Below are positions 60,400 through 63,228 of a stretch of DNA of 63,228 nt, one piece after another. Position numbers and translations under genes: made by a program. Positions within the stretch are counted from its first letter, which is position 1; each line of letters begins with the position of its first letter. Source of the stretch: Pseudomonadota bacterium. Lineage in GTDB: Bacteria; Pseudomonadota; Alphaproteobacteria; Rhizobiales; Xanthobacteraceae. A model generated the notes under the pieces. It searched no databases. It had not been told where the DNA came from and worked only from the letters and a program-made list of their open reading frames with translations. The stretch is from assembly GCA_023451825.1 (NCBI GenBank), contig JAEXYA010000056.1:1-63228 (forward strand), in the 5' to 3' direction.

Positions 60400-62961
60400 T
60401 CAATAATCCTTCAGCAATCGCTCGATGTAATCGAGCTCGAGCTGCGGGCGTGTCGTATCGCCAAGCCGGCGGCGGAGTTCTTCCAGAATGCGCCGCACCC
60501 GCTGCACGTCGATCTCGCCGGGGATCTTCACCGACAGATCGTCGCCGAGATCGCGGCCACGCAACGGACGACCGAGCGGATCATTCTGGCGGGCAGCGCC
60601 CTGCTGGCGGCCGGCATTGTTGCCCGGCCCGTCCTGCCCTTCGCCCTCGCCCGGCTGCATCTGCTGGGCGAGGCTCTGCGCGCCCTTGCGCAGCGCTTCG
60701 AGTGCGCGGCCCTGGGAGCCCACCGCGCCATCGGCATCGCCGTCGCCGAGCTGGCCGCCGGCATCGCCCATGGCGCCATCGGCATCACCAAGCCCGTCGC
60801 CATCGCCATCCTGATCGCCGCCGTTCTGGCCCTGCTCGCCTTGCTGCCCTTGTCCCTGTTGCCCCTGCTGGCCTTTCTGTCCCTTCTGGCCCTGGCCCAT
60901 ACCCTGGCGTGCGAGCTGCTCCTGCAGCTTCTTGAGGCGATCGCGCAGGCCCTGCTGATCCTGCTGCAGATCGCCCATACCCTTGTCGCCTTGCTTGCCG
61001 CGACGGCGCTCGCCGCGCTGGTCCTGGCCTTCCTTGAAGGTCTTGTCACGGAGCTGCTGCTGCTTGCGGATCATGTCGTTGAGTTCGTTCATCGACTGCT
61101 GCATCTCGTCGTCGCCGCCGCCCTGGCCGGGCTGCGCCATCTGCAGGTTCTCCAGCATCTGCTGCATCTGTTCGAGCAACTGCTTGGCCGCATCCTTGTC
61201 GCCGGAGCGCGACAGCCGCTCCATGCGCTCGATCATGTTGTTGAGATCCTGCTGCCGCATCACCTTGCTGTTCTTGTCCAGCGGACGCGCGAGCTGCTGC
61301 GGATTTTGTTTCATCTGCTCGGCAAGCTGCTTGAGGAACTTGTCCAGCGCCGCGCGCAGATTCTCGGTGAGCTTCTTGATCTCCTCGTCGCTGGCGCCGC
61401 GCTCCAGCGCCTGCTTCAGTGCGTCCTGCGCGGCCTTCAGCGCCTTGTCGACATCGGTAATGTCGCCATCCTCAATGGTGACGGCGAGCGACCACAGGCT
61501 GGCGACAACCTCCTTCAAGGCATTGTCGGTGCGGGCACGCTGCGCCTGCGTCAGCACGCTGCGCAGGCCGAGATAATGGCCGGCTTCCGGCGTAAACGCC
61601 TCCGGCGCGATCATCAGCGCTTCCAGCGCGAAGACAACGAGGTCCTTCTGATTGGCATCGAGCGCGAGATTGCGGCGCTGCTCGATCAGCGCGCGCGGCA
61701 GCGGCTTTGTGAACAGCCGCTCCGGCAGACGCGTCGCGATGGCGTCGCTCTTGCCCTCATTGCCGGCCTCGTCCTTCGCGGTGAGGGTCAGCGTGACCTC
61801 GGCACCGGCATAAGGATCTTCGGAGAGATCCTTCACCGTCTGGCCGACGCCGTTACGGGTGCGTGCATTGGGCAGCACCAGTGCGAAGGACGGCGGATCG
61901 AAGAGCGGGCGTGGCTTGACCTTGCCATCGCCGGGCTTTGCCGCGAATTGCGCATGGGCTTCGGTGACGCCGTAATCGTCCTCGAGCTTGTAGGCCAGCA
62001 GCAGCGAGCCGCGGGCTTGACGCTCGGGGTCCTTGGCGAGGGAAATGGTCGGCGCGCGATCGCCAGTGGACGTGAAATTCCACACCGGCCGCCCCGATGG
62101 CGCGCGTACCTGCGCGGTGCCATCGCCGGAGATCGTGTAGTGCTTCTCATTGGTGCCGGCCGGCGCATCGCCTGCAGGGGCCACTTCGGCGATGCCGCCC
62201 GTGAGCGCGACATCGAGCGCACCACCGCTGGAACGCACGATCAGCGTCGAGCCCGACGGCACCGCCATGGCGGTGTCGCTGGCGGCATCCTTGTTCGCAG
62301 CGGAGAGGATGATCGGCGGCTTGGCCGTGTAAGGCGGCGGATTGACCCAGGCATCGACGCGGACATTGGACGGCGTGACGATGCCCTTCCAGTCGAAGGC
62401 CGCCATGATACGCGCACCCCGCTCGCCACCGGCGGCGAACCAGGTGGCGACCAAGAGTACGACGACCAGCGCGCGCAACGCCCAGGGATCATGCAGCGGC
62501 AGGCGCGGCGACGGCAGGCCGGCGCGAATGCGCTTCAGCGAGGCCAGCGTGCGCTCGCGCTGCGCCAGCCACAGCGCGCGGGCAAGCGGGTCCTGCGACG
62601 ACAGCGTGTCGGTGAGCGCGGTGGCCGGGCGATGGCGGATGCCGGAGCCGCGATCGAGCCGGGCGAGGCCCTCTTCGCGCGTCGGCCAGCGGAAGCGAAG
62701 GAAAGGATAGAGCGCGGCGATCAGCGCGATGACGAACAGCGCCAGACCGATGGTTCGCGGAATCGGCGACAGGACAAGCCACAGCCCGGCCCATGAGGCG
62801 ACGAGGAACAGGCCGATGACGGAGAGCGCACCCGCCAGCGACGGCCATGCGCGCTCCCAACCGATCGACCAGCGCGCATGCTGCAGCGCTTGCGCGAGCC
62901 GGAGCTGCGCAGCCGTCTGCGCGTCGGGTGGTGTCTCAGGGCGGGGTGGCGTGGCGCTCAA
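60400..62961 (-). CDS. TIGR02302 / DUF4175 family large membrane protein
   Basis: An 853-aa protein. Two to three N-terminal spans (VIGLFLVASWAGLWLVL, TIGLALFVIALIAALYPFL, ALRALVVVLLVATWFAAG), a periplasmic-like middle with YTAKPPIILS and KLEDDYGVTEAHAQF, coiled-coil segments (KQLAEQMKQNPQQL, LLEQMQQMLENLQM) and a low-complexity Gln/Gly then Asp/Gly tract (GQKGQKGQQGQQGQ; DGDGDGLGDADGAMGDAGGQ). The C-terminus RRILEELRRRLGDTTRPQLELDYIERLL is the conserved family end. Function unknown; found throughout Rhizobiales. Confidence 0.9.
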   Translation of the reverse strand: MSATPPRPETPPDAQTAAQLRLAQALQHARWSIGWERAWPSLAGALSVIGLFLVASWAGLWLVLSPIPRTIGLALFVIALIAALYPFLRFRWPTREEGLARLDRGSGIRHRPATALTDTLSSQDPLARALWLAQRERTLASLKRIRAGLPSPRLPLHDPWALRALVVVLLVATWFAAGGERGARIMAAFDWKGIVTPSNVRVDAWVNPPPYTAKPPIILSAANKDAASDTAMAVPSGSTLIVRSSGGALDVALTGGIAEVAPAGDAPAGTNEKHYTISGDGTAQVRAPSGRPVWNFTSTGDRAPTISLAKDPERQARGSLLLAYKLEDDYGVTEAHAQFAAKPGDGKVKPRPLFDPPSFALVLPNARTRNGVGQTVKDLSEDPYAGAEVTLTLTAKDEAGNEGKSDAIATRLPERLFTKPLPRALIEQRRNLALDANQKDLVVFALEALMIAPEAFTPEAGHYLGLRSVLTQAQRARTDNALKEVVASLWSLAVTIEDGDITDVDKALKAAQDALKQALERGASDEEIKKLTENLRAALDKFLKQLAEQMKQNPQQLARPLDKNSKVMRQQDLNNMIERMERLSRSGDKDAAKQLLEQMQQMLENLQMAQPGQGGGDDEMQQSMNELNDMIRKQQQLRDKTFKEGQDQRGERRRGKQGDKGMGDLQQDQQGLRDRLKKLQEQLARQGMGQGQKGQKGQQGQQGQGQQGEQGQNGGDQDGDGDGLGDADGAMGDAGGQLGDGDADGAVGSQGRALEALRKGAQSLAQQMQPGEGEGQDGPGNNAGRQQGAARQNDPLGRPLRGRDLGDDLSVKIPGEIDVQRVRRILEELRRRLGDTTRPQLELDYIERLLKDY

Positions 62962-63106
62962 CGACGATCTCCGCGGTTTATGAAGCAGAGCCTAGCACGA
63001 CGGCGGCAATGAGGCATGGGTGATCGGGTGCTGATGCACATGCAGAGCGCGTGCCGGAGCAGCGGGGAACCGGCGGGAGGTCACGATGGCGTGAGGGAGT
63101 AATGGC

Positions 63107-63228
63107 CTCCCTCCCCCAAGCGGCAAAGCCGCGCAGTGGGGAGGGTCCGCCGATAGGCGGGGGTGGGGTCTATCCCACGGCAGGACGGAGCTTGGGGAAG
63201 CACCCCACCCGTCTCCAACCACGCGGAA
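63107..63228. repeat. Long palindromic repeat (CTCCCTCCCCCAAG family), copy 3, cut by window edge
   Basis: ctccctcccccaagcggc and tggggagggtccgccgatag match the first two thirds of 6037-6206; the sequence ends in the middle of the element. The stretch 62962-63106 upstream shows no gene. Confidence 0.9.

Noticed and set aside
60841..62796. 651-aa open frame on the plus strand opposite the TIGR02302 gene
   Set aside because: Antisense shadow of a conserved membrane protein; Leu/His/Arg-rich with no recognisable fold.
1..63228. tRNA, rRNA or prophage genes
   Set aside because: No tRNA T-loop or acceptor pattern, no rRNA segment and no phage structural or integrase genes were seen on either strand by eye; a dedicated scan would be needed to exclude a tRNA.

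Overview
The window is a GC-rich alphaproteobacterial chromosome segment, most likely from Hyphomicrobiales, family Nitrobacteraceae (Bradyrhizobium, Rhodopseudomonas or Tardiphaga relatives). The evidence is the chvI-chvG-hprK-manX-ptsH cluster, a 188-aa PyrE of rhizobial type, ATP-dependent pckA, DUF2865 and TIGR02302-type proteins, and many palindromic intergenic repeats. Both window ends lie in repeats. No rRNA, tRNA or CRISPR array was seen.

Layout. 1-10 kb: the 5' part of hrpB (cut by the left edge), an acyltransferase, polA, a YfcG-like GST, pyrE, an antiporter and a DUF2865 protein. 10.4-10.9 kb: a 406-bp element with 37-bp terminal inverted repeats around a GIY-YIG nuclease gene broken by a 16-bp tandem duplication. 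11-16.8 kb: glgP, a half-size EamA transporter, pckA and a HugZ-like heme protein. 17-21 kb: the ChvGI two-component system with HPr kinase, EIIA and HPr. 21-26.5 kb: a membrane glycosyltransferase, lepA, a DUF4258/DUF2283 gene pair and an amino-acid-type binding protein. 26.6-32 kb: a flavin/iron-sulfur fusion oxidoreductase with a GST, and a PAS-GGDEF-EAL protein. 32-36.2 kb: mepA and a molybdate uptake group (free Mop protein, small periplasmic protein, modA, modB, modC). 36.2-41.6 kb: NhaP2-like antiporter, MscS channel, sfsA, map.

41.5-50.7 kb is the most system-like region. Eight minus-strand genes follow one another with overlaps or short gaps: binding protein, ATPase, permease, 2-hydroxyacid dehydrogenase, a protein with two Inh-like repeats, TonB-dependent receptor, siderophore-type MFS permease and cupin. 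A creatininase-family hydrolase is divergent from a shared 76-bp promoter region. Together they look like an uptake and catabolic locus for an unidentified, possibly metal-chelating, amide-type substrate.

51-63 kb: a small Gly/Tyr-rich exported protein, a double-barrel outer-membrane porin, a lone glutamate-synthase-type FMN/FeS protein, ferredoxin-NADP reductase, a two-gene ATP-grasp plus FolC/Mur-ligase module resembling a split cyanophycin synthetase, a CurA-like reductase and a large TIGR02302 membrane protein.

At least six palindromic repeat families are scattered through the window. They mostly abut gene 3' ends, in two cases supply the stop codon, and in one case are translated in frame inside hrpB.
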